This document shows positions 8,707-17,099 of a stretch of DNA of 62,720 nt, piece by piece. Position 1 is the stretch's first letter; each line of letters starts with the position of its first letter. Below the pieces are notes generated by a model. The model saw nothing but the letters and a program-made list of their open reading frames with translations. It made no database searches and was not told the origin of the DNA. A program made the position numbers and the translations under genes. Origin of the DNA: Legionella drozanskii LLAP-1 (lineage in GTDB: Bacteria > Pseudomonadota > Gammaproteobacteria > Legionellales > Legionellaceae); the NCBI RefSeq assembly GCF_001467585.1, contig NZ_LNXY01000034.1, positions 3,238 through 65,957 on the forward strand. The letters run 5' to 3'.

Positions 8707-9837
8707 ATGATTATTGCTGCGTTAAATGAGAATAGTTCGAATGAAACTCGTGTTGCAATCACACCCAATGCAATAAAACACTATCTAAAACTAGGTCTTG
8801 AAGTCGTTTGCGAAAAAAACGCCGGACATGCTTCAGGTTTTAGTGATGCAGATTATGAAGCTGCTGGTGCTAAAATTGTTGCCAATCGCAAATCGCTATT
8901 ACAAAAAGCCAAAATTTTGGTTTGTGTTAATGAGCCCTCCCCTTCCGATTTACAGGATCTAGCCCCGGAAGCACTCATTATCGCACCTATCGATAATAAC
9001 CAAGAGGGTGAGTTACTTACCTGGGGTTGCAAAGAAAAAATGAGCGTTTTTTCAATGAACCTTATTCCAAGAATAAGTCGAGCTCAAAGTATGGATAGCC
9101 TTTCATCTCAGGCTAACCTTGCTGGATATCGTGCAGTTCTTGAAGCTGTAGTTCATTTCAACCGCGCCATTCCCATGATGATGACAGCCGCCGGTATGAT
9201 TCAACCCGCAAAGGCGCTTATCCTTGGCGCTGGAGTGGCTGGCTTACAGGCCATTGCCACAGCGAAACGTCTAGGAGCAGTTGTCTATGCTTTTGACGTG
9301 CGACGCGCAGCAAAAGAACAAGTCGAAAGCCTAGGTGCTGAGTTTATCGAAGTCGCTGAAGATCAAGATAATGAAACCAGTGGCGGGTATGCGAGTGAGA
9401 CCAGTGAAGAATACAAACGCCTGCAAGCCCAATTGATTGATCAATACGCCACGCAATCTGATCTTGTTATTTCCACCGCCTTAATTCCTGGTCGACAAGC
9501 TCCCATCCTATTGACTAAAGAAACCGTAAAAAAAATGAAGCCAGGCTCCGTAATCGTTGACTTGGCAACTTCTCGCGGCGGTAACTGCGAGGTAAGCCAG
9601 GGCGATAAGATCATCAAAGAAGGGGAGGTAACCATAATAGGTTATAGCAATATAGCAGGACTCATTCCCGCAACGGCAAGTGAACTCTATGCAAATAACC
9701 TCGTGCATCTCATTACGCTGTTAGTCGACTCCTCTTCCGAGCTTGTATTTAATAAAGAAGATGAAATTATTAAACAAGCCCTGCTTTGCCATGAGGGTAA
9801 TTATTTACCATTTCAAAAAGCTAAGGAAACGCTATGA
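8707..9837 (+). CDS. pntAA: NAD(P) transhydrogenase subunit alpha part 1 (PntAA)
   Basis: This is the NAD(H)-binding domain I of the proton-translocating transhydrogenase, which drives hydride transfer from NADH to NADP+ with the proton gradient. At 376 residues it has the N-terminal RVAITP...A-G motif shared with alanine dehydrogenases and a Rossmann glycine motif in [20 protein letters not shown] (about 171-190). It also has the mobile-loop region and the SRGGNCE segment. It lacks membrane helices, because the alpha chain is split into PntAA and PntAB as in Rhodospirillum and many gammaproteobacteria. Its stop overlaps the pntAB start by 4 nt (ATGA). Confidence 0.95.
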   Translation: MIIAALNENSSNETRVAITPNAIKHYLKLGLEVVCEKNAGHASGFSDADYEAAGAKIVANRKSLLQKAKILVCVNEPSPSDLQDLAPEALIIAPIDNNQEGELLTWGCKEKMSVFSMNLIPRISRAQSMDSLSSQANLAGYRAVLEAVVHFNRAIPMMMTAAGMIQPAKALILGAGVAGLQAIATAKRLGAVVYAFDVRRAAKEQVESLGAEFIEVAEDQDNETSGGYASETSEEYKRLQAQLIDQYATQSDLVISTALIPGRQAPILLTKETVKKMKPGSVIVDLATSRGGNCEVSQGDKIIKEGEVTIIGYSNIAGLIPATASELYANNLVHLITLLVDSSSELVFNKEDEIIKQALLCHEGNYLPFQKAKETL

Positions 9838-10139
9838 CTAGTATGAATACCCTAGGCAATCCTTATGTTGCTATTTTAACAATTTTCGTACTTGCTTGTT
9901 TCGTAGGTTATTACGTGGTTTGGAAAGTAACTCCTGCTTTGCATACCCCATTGATGTCGGTAACCAATGCAATCTCAAGTATTATCATTTTGGGTGCTTT
10001 GATTGCTACGGGCACTCAATTGATAGGTCCCATCACCTATTTGGGAGGACTAGCAATTTTTATTACTGCTATTAACATTTTTGGCGGTTTTGTGGTGACA
10101 CAAAGAATGTTACGAATGTATAAAAGTTCACGAAAATAA
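9834..10139 (+). CDS. pntAB: NAD(P) transhydrogenase subunit alpha part 2 (PntAB)
   Basis: A 101-residue membrane subunit that forms part of the proton channel (domain II) of transhydrogenase. Three hydrophobic segments are visible, and [20 protein letters not shown] is the diagnostic family motif. It ends with a short basic tail ([11 protein letters not shown]). It starts inside the pntAA stop (4-nt overlap), so the two are translationally coupled. It is followed after 45 bp by pntB. Confidence 0.95.
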   Translation: MTSMNTLGNPYVAILTIFVLACFVGYYVVWKVTPALHTPLMSVTNAISSIIILGALIATGTQLIGPITYLGGLAIFITAINIFGGFVVTQRMLRMYKSSRK

Positions 10140-10184
10140 ATTAGGCAAGACCTTATATCTTACGTGTTATAGGACGGATATCAC

Positions 10185-11579
10185 ATGACCTCATCAGTTC
10201 CATTTTTATACCTCATTGCTGCAATATGTTTTATTTTAGCACTCAAGGGACTTGCCAGCCCTTCCTCCTCTCGAAGGGGTAATTTATTGGGTATCTGTGG
10301 TATGGCACTTGCCATTATCTCGACTTTAATGATGCCCACTGTCAATCATCATTGGCTATTAATTATTCTTATTCTTGCAGGAGGTGCGCTTGGTACCTTT
10401 ATAGCACTTAAAATTAATATGACGGCAATTCCACAGCTAGTTGCAGGATTCCATTCTCTTGTTGGTCTTGCTGCTGTATTAGTTGCCTTTTGTGCCTTTT
10501 TATCACCCAATTCTTTTCATATTGGGACTCCAGGAAATATCGAAACGGCAAGTCTTATCGAAATGAGTCTTGGATTGATTATTGGGGCGATTACTTTTTC
10601 TGGTTCGATCATCGCCTTTTTGAAATTACAAGGTTGGATGACTGGTCAACCTATTCGTTTTAGTGGACAAAAAATAGTTAACTTATTGATAGGATTATCT
10701 ATTTTAGGTCTGCTCGTTTTCTTTGTTTTAAAACAATCTCTTTCTGTTTTTAGTCTTCTTGCTCTCCTGTCATTTTTAATCGGATTTTTACTCATTGTAC
10801 CCATCGGCGGTGCTGACATGCCGGTTGTTATCTCCATGTTAAACTCCTACTCAGGATGGGCGGCAGCGGGTATTGGATTCACTTTAAGCAACCATTTATT
10901 GGTTATCACCGGTGCTTTAGTGGGCGCGAGCGGGGCCATCTTGAGCTACATCATGTGTGTGGGAATGAATCGCTCGATCTTTAACGTGATTTTCGGGGGC
11001 ATACAAGCCTCTGACGGAGCAAGTACTCGCTCCCATCATGAAAATCAACAGGTTAGACAAGCGAATGGTGAAGACGCCGCTTTTTTACTGTCTAATGCAA
11101 AAGATGTCATTATTGTCCCTGGTTATGGTATGGCGGTGGCGCATGCCCAACATGCGGTGAAAGAATTAGTCGATGCCTTAGAAAAGCGCTCGATTCGCGT
11201 ACGCTTTGCTATTCACCCTGTTGCTGGTCGGATGCCTGGTCATATGAACGTGCTATTGGCGGAAGCGAATATCCCTTATGACCGTGTCTTTGAGCTCAGT
11301 GAAATTAATCGTGATTTTGCTACAGCTGATGTCGCCTTTGTCATCGGTGCAAATGACATTACTAATCCGGCAGCGAAGACAGATCCAAGTTCTCCTATTT
11401 ATGGAATGCCAGTTCTTGAAGTTGAAAAAGCCAAAACTATATTGTTTGTAAAAAGAAGCCTTTCACCTGGATATGCTGGTGTAGAAAATGATTTATTCTT
11501 TCACGACAATACCTATATGCTCTTTGGCGATGCGAAGGTGATGACGGAATCTATTGCCAAAGCCCTAGCAGAAATTTAA
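10185..11579 (+). CDS. pntB: NAD(P) transhydrogenase subunit beta (PntB)
   Basis: A 464-residue beta subunit. The N-terminal two thirds form about nine membrane helices of domain II, and the C-terminal part (from about 290) is the NADP(H)-binding domain III. Visible family motifs include IPGYGMAVAQ-like VPGYGMAVAHAQHAV, HPVAGRMPGHMNVLLAEA and VIGANDITNPAA. The length matches E. coli PntB (462). It is the last gene of the three-gene operon; a long hairpin follows the stop. Confidence 0.96.
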   Translation: MTSSVPFLYLIAAICFILALKGLASPSSSRRGNLLGICGMALAIISTLMMPTVNHHWLLIILILAGGALGTFIALKINMTAIPQLVAGFHSLVGLAAVLVAFCAFLSPNSFHIGTPGNIETASLIEMSLGLIIGAITFSGSIIAFLKLQGWMTGQPIRFSGQKIVNLLIGLSILGLLVFFVLKQSLSVFSLLALLSFLIGFLLIVPIGGADMPVVISMLNSYSGWAAAGIGFTLSNHLLVITGALVGASGAILSYIMCVGMNRSIFNVIFGGIQASDGASTRSHHENQQVRQANGEDAAFLLSNAKDVIIVPGYGMAVAHAQHAVKELVDALEKRSIRVRFAIHPVAGRMPGHMNVLLAEANIPYDRVFELSEINRDFATADVAFVIGANDITNPAAKTDPSSPIYGMPVLEVEKAKTILFVKRSLSPGYAGVENDLFFHDNTYMLFGDAKVMTESIAKALAEI

Positions 11580-11584
11580 TTGCA

Positions 11585-11614
11585 CTTTGATGAAGTAAAA
11601 CAACTTCATCAAAG
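11585..11614 (+). terminator. Hairpin after pntB
   Basis: A perfect 12-bp inverted repeat, CTTTGATGAAGT (11585-11596) and ACTTCATCAAAG (11603-11614), with a 6-nt loop. It is not followed by a U-run, so it may act as a weak terminator or as an RNA 3'-end stabiliser. Confidence 0.5.
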
Positions 11615-11684
11615 CACCTTCTTCAGTGCAAAATGCTTTGAAATAGGAGATCCTATCCTAATTATCTATTTAAAAAAACACTCA

Positions 11685-11713
11685 TTGCCTTAGCTAGAAA
11701 ATAACGGTATCTT
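11685..11713 (+). promoter_or_regulatory. Candidate promoter of the small exported protein gene
   Basis: TTGCCT (11685-11690) and TATCTT (11708-11713) are spaced by 17 bp, 30 bp before the ATG. A good ribosome site (AGGAG) precedes the ATG at 11743. A short palindrome ATAGGA-GA-TCCTAT (11643-11656) lies upstream. Confidence 0.45.
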
Positions 11714-11742
11714 AGCTCCTAATTTTTAACTAGGAGATTTTC

Positions 11743-12129
11743 ATGTTGCGAAAAATTGGCTATAGCTTGTTGTGCGCAGGTTCACTATTCAGTGCAAGCG
11801 CGCTGGCAATGACTTACAATATTATGCCCGGACCCGGAGCTAGTTTTGAATATAAGCTTCTTGCCAATAGTCCCATCATGATTGGTAATCCTTATTATCA
11901 CAAAATGACTGCTACTTGTACTATTTTTAGCGAAGATGAGAGTAATGAAATTATTGTTGAAATGATTCTCAAATCAAGCAAAGTAAACAATGAGGAAATC
12001 AAATCCGGCGAAACTCGACCATTTAACATTCCATCAGGATCTAAACTTGTTCTCGAAGCTGATGGTAGAGCTGTAGTAAAATTACTCAACAAAGGTCCAA
12101 GCGACATCACTGCGAAGTGCACGATTTAA
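11743..12129 (+). CDS. Small exported protein of unknown function
   Basis: A 128-residue protein with a clear signal peptide (MLRKIGYSLLCAGSLFSASA, cleavage near ALA-MT at about 22-23). The mature part is about 105 residues with alternating hydrophobic strands. It has two Cys, one in TATCTI and one in the final AKCTI, which probably form a disulfide. The pattern suggests an all-beta, immunoglobulin-like fold. I recognise no family. It has a strong ribosome site (AGGAG, 6-7 nt from ATG) and its own promoter, so it may be well expressed. It converges on prfC with a shared hairpin between. Periplasmic or secreted location is inferred from the signal peptide. Confidence 0.75.
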   Translation: MLRKIGYSLLCAGSLFSASALAMTYNIMPGPGASFEYKLLANSPIMIGNPYYHKMTATCTIFSEDESNEIIVEMILKSSKVNNEEIKSGETRPFNIPSGSKLVLEADGRAVVKLLNKGPSDITAKCTI

Positions 12130-12140
12130 AAGAAGAGTAG

Positions 12141-12176
12141 AGTGAGAAATCTTTTAATTGCAGAAGATTTCTCACT
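12141..12176. terminator. Bidirectional hairpin between convergent genes
   Basis: AGTGAGAAATCTT (12141-12153) and AAGATTTCTCACT (12164-12176) form a perfect 13-bp stem with a 10-nt loop. It sits exactly between the stops of the exported-protein gene and prfC. The T-tract is poor on either side, but the placement supports a shared terminator. Confidence 0.6.
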
Positions 12177-12183
12177 GTTAATG

Positions 12184-13764
12184 TCAATGCTCTCGCGTTG
12201 CTGAAAACTGAATTTTAGGATAACGTTCTTGGGCCATCGTTAAATTTACTCTGGTGGGCGCCAAATACATCAAGGTATCACTTCCATCAAGAGCTAGATA
12301 ATCGTAGGCTTTTGTACGAAACTCTGTCATTGCCTTATCATCCTCCGCATAAACCCAACGTGCGCAACTAACGCTAACCGACTCATAAATACAATCCACT
12401 TTGTACTCATGCTGTAATCGATGAGCAACAACATCAAACTGCAAAACACCAACCGCGCCGAGTATTAATTGATTACTATTCAGTGGTCTAAACACTTGGG
12501 TTGCCCCTTCTTCAGACAATTCAATTAATCCTTTAAGTAAGGCCTTGCTTTTGAGTGGATCTTTTAAACGGACCAAGCGAAAAAGTTCCGGAGCGAAATT
12601 AGGAATACCAGTGAATTTTAAAGTTTCTCCTTGAGTAAAGGTATCACCAATACGAATAGTGCCATGGTTGTGGAGACCAATAATATCGCCAGCCATTGCC
12701 ATTTCCGCATGCGAACGATCGCCAGCCATAAAAGTAAGCGCATTAGCGATTTGAACTTCTTTGCCTATACGTAAATGATTTAATTTCATTCCCTTTTTAA
12801 AAGTTCCAGAACAGATCCGTAAAAAAGCAATGCGATCACGGTGCTTGGGATCCATATTCGCCTGAATTTTAAACACAAAGCCACTAAAGGCTTCTTCACC
12901 AGGATTCACTTGGCGCTCAAGTGCAGTACGTGATAGAGGTCCTGGCGCAAATTCAGCAAAATCATCTAATAATTCTTTAATACCAAAATTATTAATCGCC
13001 GAGCCAAAATAAACTGGAGTCATCTTTCCAGATAAATAATCTTCAAGATTAAATTCATGAGAAGCCCCTTTGACTAACTCGATCTCTTCACGTAATTCTT
13101 TTGCAGCATCACCTAGCAAAGCGTCCAATTCAGGATTATCTATACCCTTTATCTGTGTAGCGTCCTGCTTCTGTGCATTTTTACCCGTTTGATAGAGATA
13201 AACTCTATCTTGGTAAAGATGATAAATTCCTTTAAATCGTTTTCCCATCCCTATTGGCCAAGTCACCGGCGCACATTGAATACCTAACACTGTTTCCACT
13301 TCATCCAGTAAACTAATAGGTTCCCGGCCTTCACGATCTAATTTGTTAATAAAAGTCATAATCGGCGTATCACGCAAACGACAAACTTCCATCAACTTAA
13401 CTGTCCTATCCTCAACACCCTTTGCCACATCGATAACCATAAGAGCGGAATCAACTGCCGTTAGAGTACGATAAGTATCTTCAGAGAAATCTTCATGCCC
13501 CGGGGTATCAAGTAAATTCATAACGTGATGATTATGAACAAACTGCATTACGGAAGTAGTGATAGAAATTCCCCGCTCCTTCTCCATTTCCATCCAATCA
13601 GAAGTGGCATGGCGATCTGCTTTACGCCCTTTCACAGTACCAGCCAGCTGAATTGCCCCCCCAAATAGCAACAACTTTTCGGTAACGGTTGTTTTACCGG
13701 CATCGGGGTGCGAAATAATGGCGAACGTTCTTCGCTTATTGAAATCCTGGTAAAAATCAGACAT
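12184..13764 (-). CDS. prfC: Peptide chain release factor 3 (RF3)
   Basis: The GTPase recycles release factors RF1 and RF2 from the ribosome after peptide release. At 526 residues it is the standard length. The GTPase motifs are G1 SHPDAGKTT (18-26), switch region RGISITTS, G3 [14 protein letters not shown] and G4 NKLDREGR (the RF3-specific form). These are followed by the EF-Tu-like domain 2 and the RF3 C-terminal domain. It is a single gene with the start at [15 protein letters not shown] as in the family. Confidence 0.97.
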   Translation of the reverse strand: MSDFYQDFNKRRTFAIISHPDAGKTTVTEKLLLFGGAIQLAGTVKGRKADRHATSDWMEMEKERGISITTSVMQFVHNHHVMNLLDTPGHEDFSEDTYRTLTAVDSALMVIDVAKGVEDRTVKLMEVCRLRDTPIMTFINKLDREGREPISLLDEVETVLGIQCAPVTWPIGMGKRFKGIYHLYQDRVYLYQTGKNAQKQDATQIKGIDNPELDALLGDAAKELREEIELVKGASHEFNLEDYLSGKMTPVYFGSAINNFGIKELLDDFAEFAPGPLSRTALERQVNPGEEAFSGFVFKIQANMDPKHRDRIAFLRICSGTFKKGMKLNHLRIGKEVQIANALTFMAGDRSHAEMAMAGDIIGLHNHGTIRIGDTFTQGETLKFTGIPNFAPELFRLVRLKDPLKSKALLKGLIELSEEGATQVFRPLNSNQLILGAVGVLQFDVVAHRLQHEYKVDCIYESVSVSCARWVYAEDDKAMTEFRTKAYDYLALDGSDTLMYLAPTRVNLTMAQERYPKIQFSATREH

Positions 13765-13871
13765 AAACAGACCTATGATGAATTAGATCATGCATTTTAA
13801 GGGAAATGACAGGAACAGACAATTTTGTTTCGAAATTAGTATTAGGATTTATCGCTTGAAAAGGTCGATAT

Positions 13872-13897
13872 GGACCCGCGGTCAAGCCGCGGGGTCC
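13872..13897. repeat. GC-rich REP-like palindrome
   Basis: GGACCCGCGG (13872-13881) and CCGCGGGGTCC (13887-13897) form a near-perfect inverted repeat with one bulged base around a short TCAAG-type loop. It is much richer in GC than its surroundings and lies 4 bp beyond the stop of the hydrolase gene. Similar GGACCCCGCG palindromes are dispersed in many bacterial genomes. It may also stop minus-strand transcripts. Confidence 0.6.
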
Positions 13898-13900
13898 CTA

Positions 13901-14956
13901 TCAATGAAGCAACTCAAGTTCATCCTGATTACACTCAAAATAATCTGCAACCTTAGCGCTAGTCACAGCAGCTAAACGATCCGGTTGCCAATGGGGATTC
14001 TTATCTTTATCAACGAGTAAGGCTCTAACTCCTTCATAAAAATCAACATCCCTCATAAATTGACTTACTAAGCAATAATCCATTTTCACGCAATCTCCCA
14101 TTGATAAGGATTTTGCTTTTTGAATTTGTGCCAAGGTTACTTTTAAACTTAGGGGCGCTTTTTGTTCTAGGCTATGCAAAATAGACTTTGCCCACTCCTC
14201 TTCTCGGTCTTGCAGAACAGCAATAATTTTCTCTACAGTTTCTTCTGAAAAACAGGATTTAATTCTCGCTTTATCATTATCTATTGCTGCCTCAGTAACG
14301 GGCATAGCAAATGGTTGCAAACAAGCATTAACTTGCTGATGAGCATTAGATGACAAGTCTGCCTGAATAAGGCTAGCCAAGACTGCTGAGAGCTGCTCAG
14401 AATTAACCACATACTTTACTAGACCTACCGAGTAAGCGTCTTTCGCATTGAGGCGATTACCCGTTAACCCTAAATAAATGCCAATTTGCTCGGGGCAACG
14501 TGCAAGCAAATAACTCGCGCCGATATCAGGAAAAAAACCAATTCCCGTCTCTGGCATAGCAAAAATAAAGCGCTCTGTGGCCACTGGATGGGAGCCATGT
14601 AGAGAAATGCCTACTCCGCCACCCATTGTTATTCCATCCATGAGCGAAATATAAGGTTTAGGGTAATGGTGAATATAATGGTTTAATCGATACTCATGCC
14701 AAAAAAACTGCATTTGTTCAGGATTTTTAGCTAATCCGGTTTCGTAGAGCCAGCGTACATCTCCTCCCGCACAAAACGCTTTTTCTCCCTCGCCTTGGAC
14801 AACAATTGCCTGAACCTGCTCATCGCTTCGCCATAGTTGTAATTGCTGCTGAAAAGCTTTAATCATAGGCAAATTAAGTGCATTGAGCGCTTGAGGTCGC
14901 TTTAAGGTGACTAATCCTATCTGCCCTTCTTGCGTAAAAGCGATATCTGCAGCCAT
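13901..14956 (-). CDS. 3-hydroxyisobutyryl-CoA hydrolase
   Basis: A crotonase-fold enzyme that hydrolyses 3-hydroxyisobutyryl-CoA in valine breakdown. At 351 residues it is longer than an enoyl-CoA hydratase and matches the HIBCH length. Diagnostic segments are the oxyanion-hole strand AFCAGGDVRWLYE (about 61-73), the motif MGGGVGISLHGSHPVATE, and PETGIGFFPDIGASYLL, all HIBCH-type. The hydrolase has Glu and Asp (E-T-G-I-G-F-F-P-D-I-G) where hydratases have a different pair. It is the last gene of a three-gene cluster, 3 bp after the enoyl-CoA hydratase. 3-hydroxypropionyl-CoA could be a second substrate. Confidence 0.9.
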   Translation of the reverse strand: MAADIAFTQEGQIGLVTLKRPQALNALNLPMIKAFQQQLQLWRSDEQVQAIVVQGEGEKAFCAGGDVRWLYETGLAKNPEQMQFFWHEYRLNHYIHHYPKPYISLMDGITMGGGVGISLHGSHPVATERFIFAMPETGIGFFPDIGASYLLARCPEQIGIYLGLTGNRLNAKDAYSVGLVKYVVNSEQLSAVLASLIQADLSSNAHQQVNACLQPFAMPVTEAAIDNDKARIKSCFSEETVEKIIAVLQDREEEWAKSILHSLEQKAPLSLKVTLAQIQKAKSLSMGDCVKMDYCLVSQFMRDVDFYEGVRALLVDKDKNPHWQPDRLAAVTSAKVADYFECNQDELELLH

Positions 14957-14959
14957 CGC

Positions 14960-15736
14960 CTACTCCCCCTTGAACTCTGCTTTGCGCTTAGCTAAAAATG
15001 CATCGACGCCCTCTTTTTTATCTTCACTGGCACACACTTTAGCGAAATGAACGGCTTCTAAATGTAGCGCATCGGTTAGAGACATATCATATCCACGGTC
15101 TATCACTTCCATGACACCAGCAATTGCCAAGGGAGCCATCGAGAGAATACCTTTTAAAATCTGCTTTCCATGTTCTAACAGGTGTTCAGGAGCGACTACT
15201 TCACTGACTAATCCCCATTTCAGAGCCGTTTCAGCATCGATAAATCGACCCGTTAAACAAAGATCCATTGCGCGCCCTTTGCCTATTAAACGTGCTAAGC
15301 GTTGTGTACCACCGTAGCCAGGAATTACCCCAAGTTTCACTTCAGGTTGGCCAAATTGGGCGGTGGTCGCCGCAATACGCAGGGTTGCTGCGACTGACAG
15401 CTCACAGCCGCCGCCAAAGGCAAATCCATTAACCGCCGCTAATGAGGGTTTGCCTATCGTTTCTAATTTTCTAAAAATGGCTTGGCCTTCGCAGGCAAAT
15501 TGATAGCCCGTTTCCGCATTGCATTCAGCAAGTCGGGAAATGTCGGCTCCGGCACAAAATGCTTTACCCGAACCAGTCAGTAGCAATGCTTTAACCTTGC
15601 GATTGTGTTTAGCTGAGTCAAAAATTTCATCTAGAGCCTGCAACACTTCAGTGCTTAAGGCATTTAGTTTTTCGGGACGATTTAGTGTCAGAATTAAGAT
15701 GCCATTACCATCTAAATCTTGTTCGATAAAATTCAT
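14960..15736 (-). CDS. Enoyl-CoA hydratase
   Basis: A 258-residue crotonase-family enzyme that hydrates 2-enoyl-CoA; by context, methacrylyl-CoA in the valine pathway. It carries the oxyanion-hole motif GSGKAFCAGADI (about 55-66) and the A-V-N-G-F-A-F-G-G-G-C-E-L segment with the first catalytic Glu. The second catalytic Glu is in FGQPEVKLGVIPGYGGTQRL. It lies between the acyl-CoA dehydrogenase (12 bp) and the hydrolase (3 bp), so all three are probably co-transcribed. The exact chain specificity cannot be read from sequence. Confidence 0.92.
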   Translation of the reverse strand: MNFIEQDLDGNGILILTLNRPEKLNALSTEVLQALDEIFDSAKHNRKVKALLLTGSGKAFCAGADISRLAECNAETGYQFACEGQAIFRKLETIGKPSLAAVNGFAFGGGCELSVAATLRIAATTAQFGQPEVKLGVIPGYGGTQRLARLIGKGRAMDLCLTGRFIDAETALKWGLVSEVVAPEHLLEHGKQILKGILSMAPLAIAGVMEVIDRGYDMSLTDALHLEAVHFAKVCASEDKKEGVDAFLAKRKAEFKGE

Positions 15737-15748
15737 TTAAAACTCCTG

Positions 15749-16903
15749 TTAATCAATAAAATAGTCATCATCCAGACTTGCTTTAGCAATAATTTCTCGC
15801 ATGATTTCGTTAGTGCCTTCTAAAATTTGATGGACTCTGAGATCGCGAAATAGCCGTTCAATTTGATAATCATGGAGATATCCATACCCCCCGTGTAATT
15901 GCATCGCCTTATCGCTAATACGAAAAGCCACATCGGTGGCTAAACGCTTGGCCATTGCGCAATACATGGGCGCTTGAGGGTCGCCTTTATCTAAAGCGTC
16001 AGCGGCACGATAGACCATCAATCGAGCTGCTTCAAAATCAGTTAACATATCGGCGAAATAAAAACGCAGGGCTTGTATTTTGGATAAAGGTTTACCGAAT
16101 TGGATACGCTCCTGAAGGTATTTTTGCGTAAGACGCAGGCAGGCGGTGGCTCCTCCCAAAGAACAGGACGCGATATTAACTCGCCCACCATTCAATGCAT
16201 TTAAGGCGATTTTAAAACCCATACCCTCTTCACCCACACGATTACTCACAGGGACACGGCAATTTTCAAAATAGACCATACAGGTGGGTTGACTTCGCCA
16301 TCCCATTTTCTTTTCCAATTTGCCAAAGCTCAAACCTGGCATGTCTTTTTCAACCAATAAACAGGATATGCCATGATGTGAATCATCACCAGTTCTCACC
16401 ATGCACAAATAAATATCACTGACACTGCCGCCTGAAATAAACGATTTTGCCCCATTCAAAATATAATAATCACCTTCACGGACCGCACGACTTTTCAAGG
16501 AAGCCGCATCGGAGCCCGAATCAGGTTCAGTGAGGCAATAACTGGCTAGAGCTTCTAGTGAGGCAATACGAGGACCCCATTTTTTGCGCAGAAGCTCATC
16601 GGCATAGTGATCAATTAAGGAGACAACCATATTGTGAATAGAAAGATAGGCACTGGTTGTAATGCAACCGGCTGCGAGCTGCTCAAAAATAATGGCAGCA
16701 TCAAGACGTTTTAGATTAGACCCGCCGATATCCTCAGCAGAGACGATTCCCCCCATCCCAAGACTTCCTGCTTCGCGCAAAATATCAACTGGAAAATAAC
16801 TGTTTTCATCCCATTTCTCAGCATTTGGTGCCAATTTATTGCGTGCAAATTCTGCCGCCATGTCTCGAAAAGCAATATGCTCTTCACTTAATTTGAAATC
16901 CAT
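15749..16903 (-). CDS. Acyl-CoA dehydrogenase, probably isobutyryl-CoA dehydrogenase
   Basis: A flavoprotein that oxidises a short branched acyl-CoA, by context the first CoA-level step of valine degradation. The start is placed at 16903 (MDFKLSEEHIAFRDMAAEFA) because AAGAGGG lies just upstream and homologues begin here; a frame from 16933 would add ten unlikely residues. At 384 residues it is the family length. Motifs include CLTEPDSGSDAASL in the FAD/substrate region, the Q-x-H-G-G-Y-G-Y motif (MQLHGGYGYLHDYQIERLFRD) and the catalytic Glu region QILEGTNEIMR. It is the first gene of the cluster, divergent from recQ. The substrate call comes mainly from the neighbours. Confidence 0.9.
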   Translation of the reverse strand: MDFKLSEEHIAFRDMAAEFARNKLAPNAEKWDENSYFPVDILREAGSLGMGGIVSAEDIGGSNLKRLDAAIIFEQLAAGCITTSAYLSIHNMVVSLIDHYADELLRKKWGPRIASLEALASYCLTEPDSGSDAASLKSRAVREGDYYILNGAKSFISGGSVSDIYLCMVRTGDDSHHGISCLLVEKDMPGLSFGKLEKKMGWRSQPTCMVYFENCRVPVSNRVGEEGMGFKIALNALNGGRVNIASCSLGGATACLRLTQKYLQERIQFGKPLSKIQALRFYFADMLTDFEAARLMVYRAADALDKGDPQAPMYCAMAKRLATDVAFRISDKAMQLHGGYGYLHDYQIERLFRDLRVHQILEGTNEIMREIIAKASLDDDYFID

Positions 16904-16968
16904 AACCCTCTTCCATTTATTCTTAAAGCACAAGCGATAGCGTCTATACCCACTCTAACATAACTTAA

Positions 16969-16996
16969 TTGTCACTATCCCGACAATACTTATGAT
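16969..16996 (+). promoter_or_regulatory. Candidate recQ promoter
   Basis: TTGTCA (16969-16974) and TATGAT (16991-16996) are spaced by 16 bp, which implies a leader of roughly 95 nt before the recQ ATG at 17100. The leader contains a strong AGGAG (about 17057-17061) that is too far (about 38 nt) from that ATG to serve it. Confidence 0.45.
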
Positions 16997-17099
16997 GTTT
17001 TTTTAAAAGATGCTATTATTGCCGCTCTTCTAGCAAAATTAGGCCGCTAATTTTCAGGAGATTTTGGCGTAACTGACTAAAAATAAAAAGAAAAAACAC

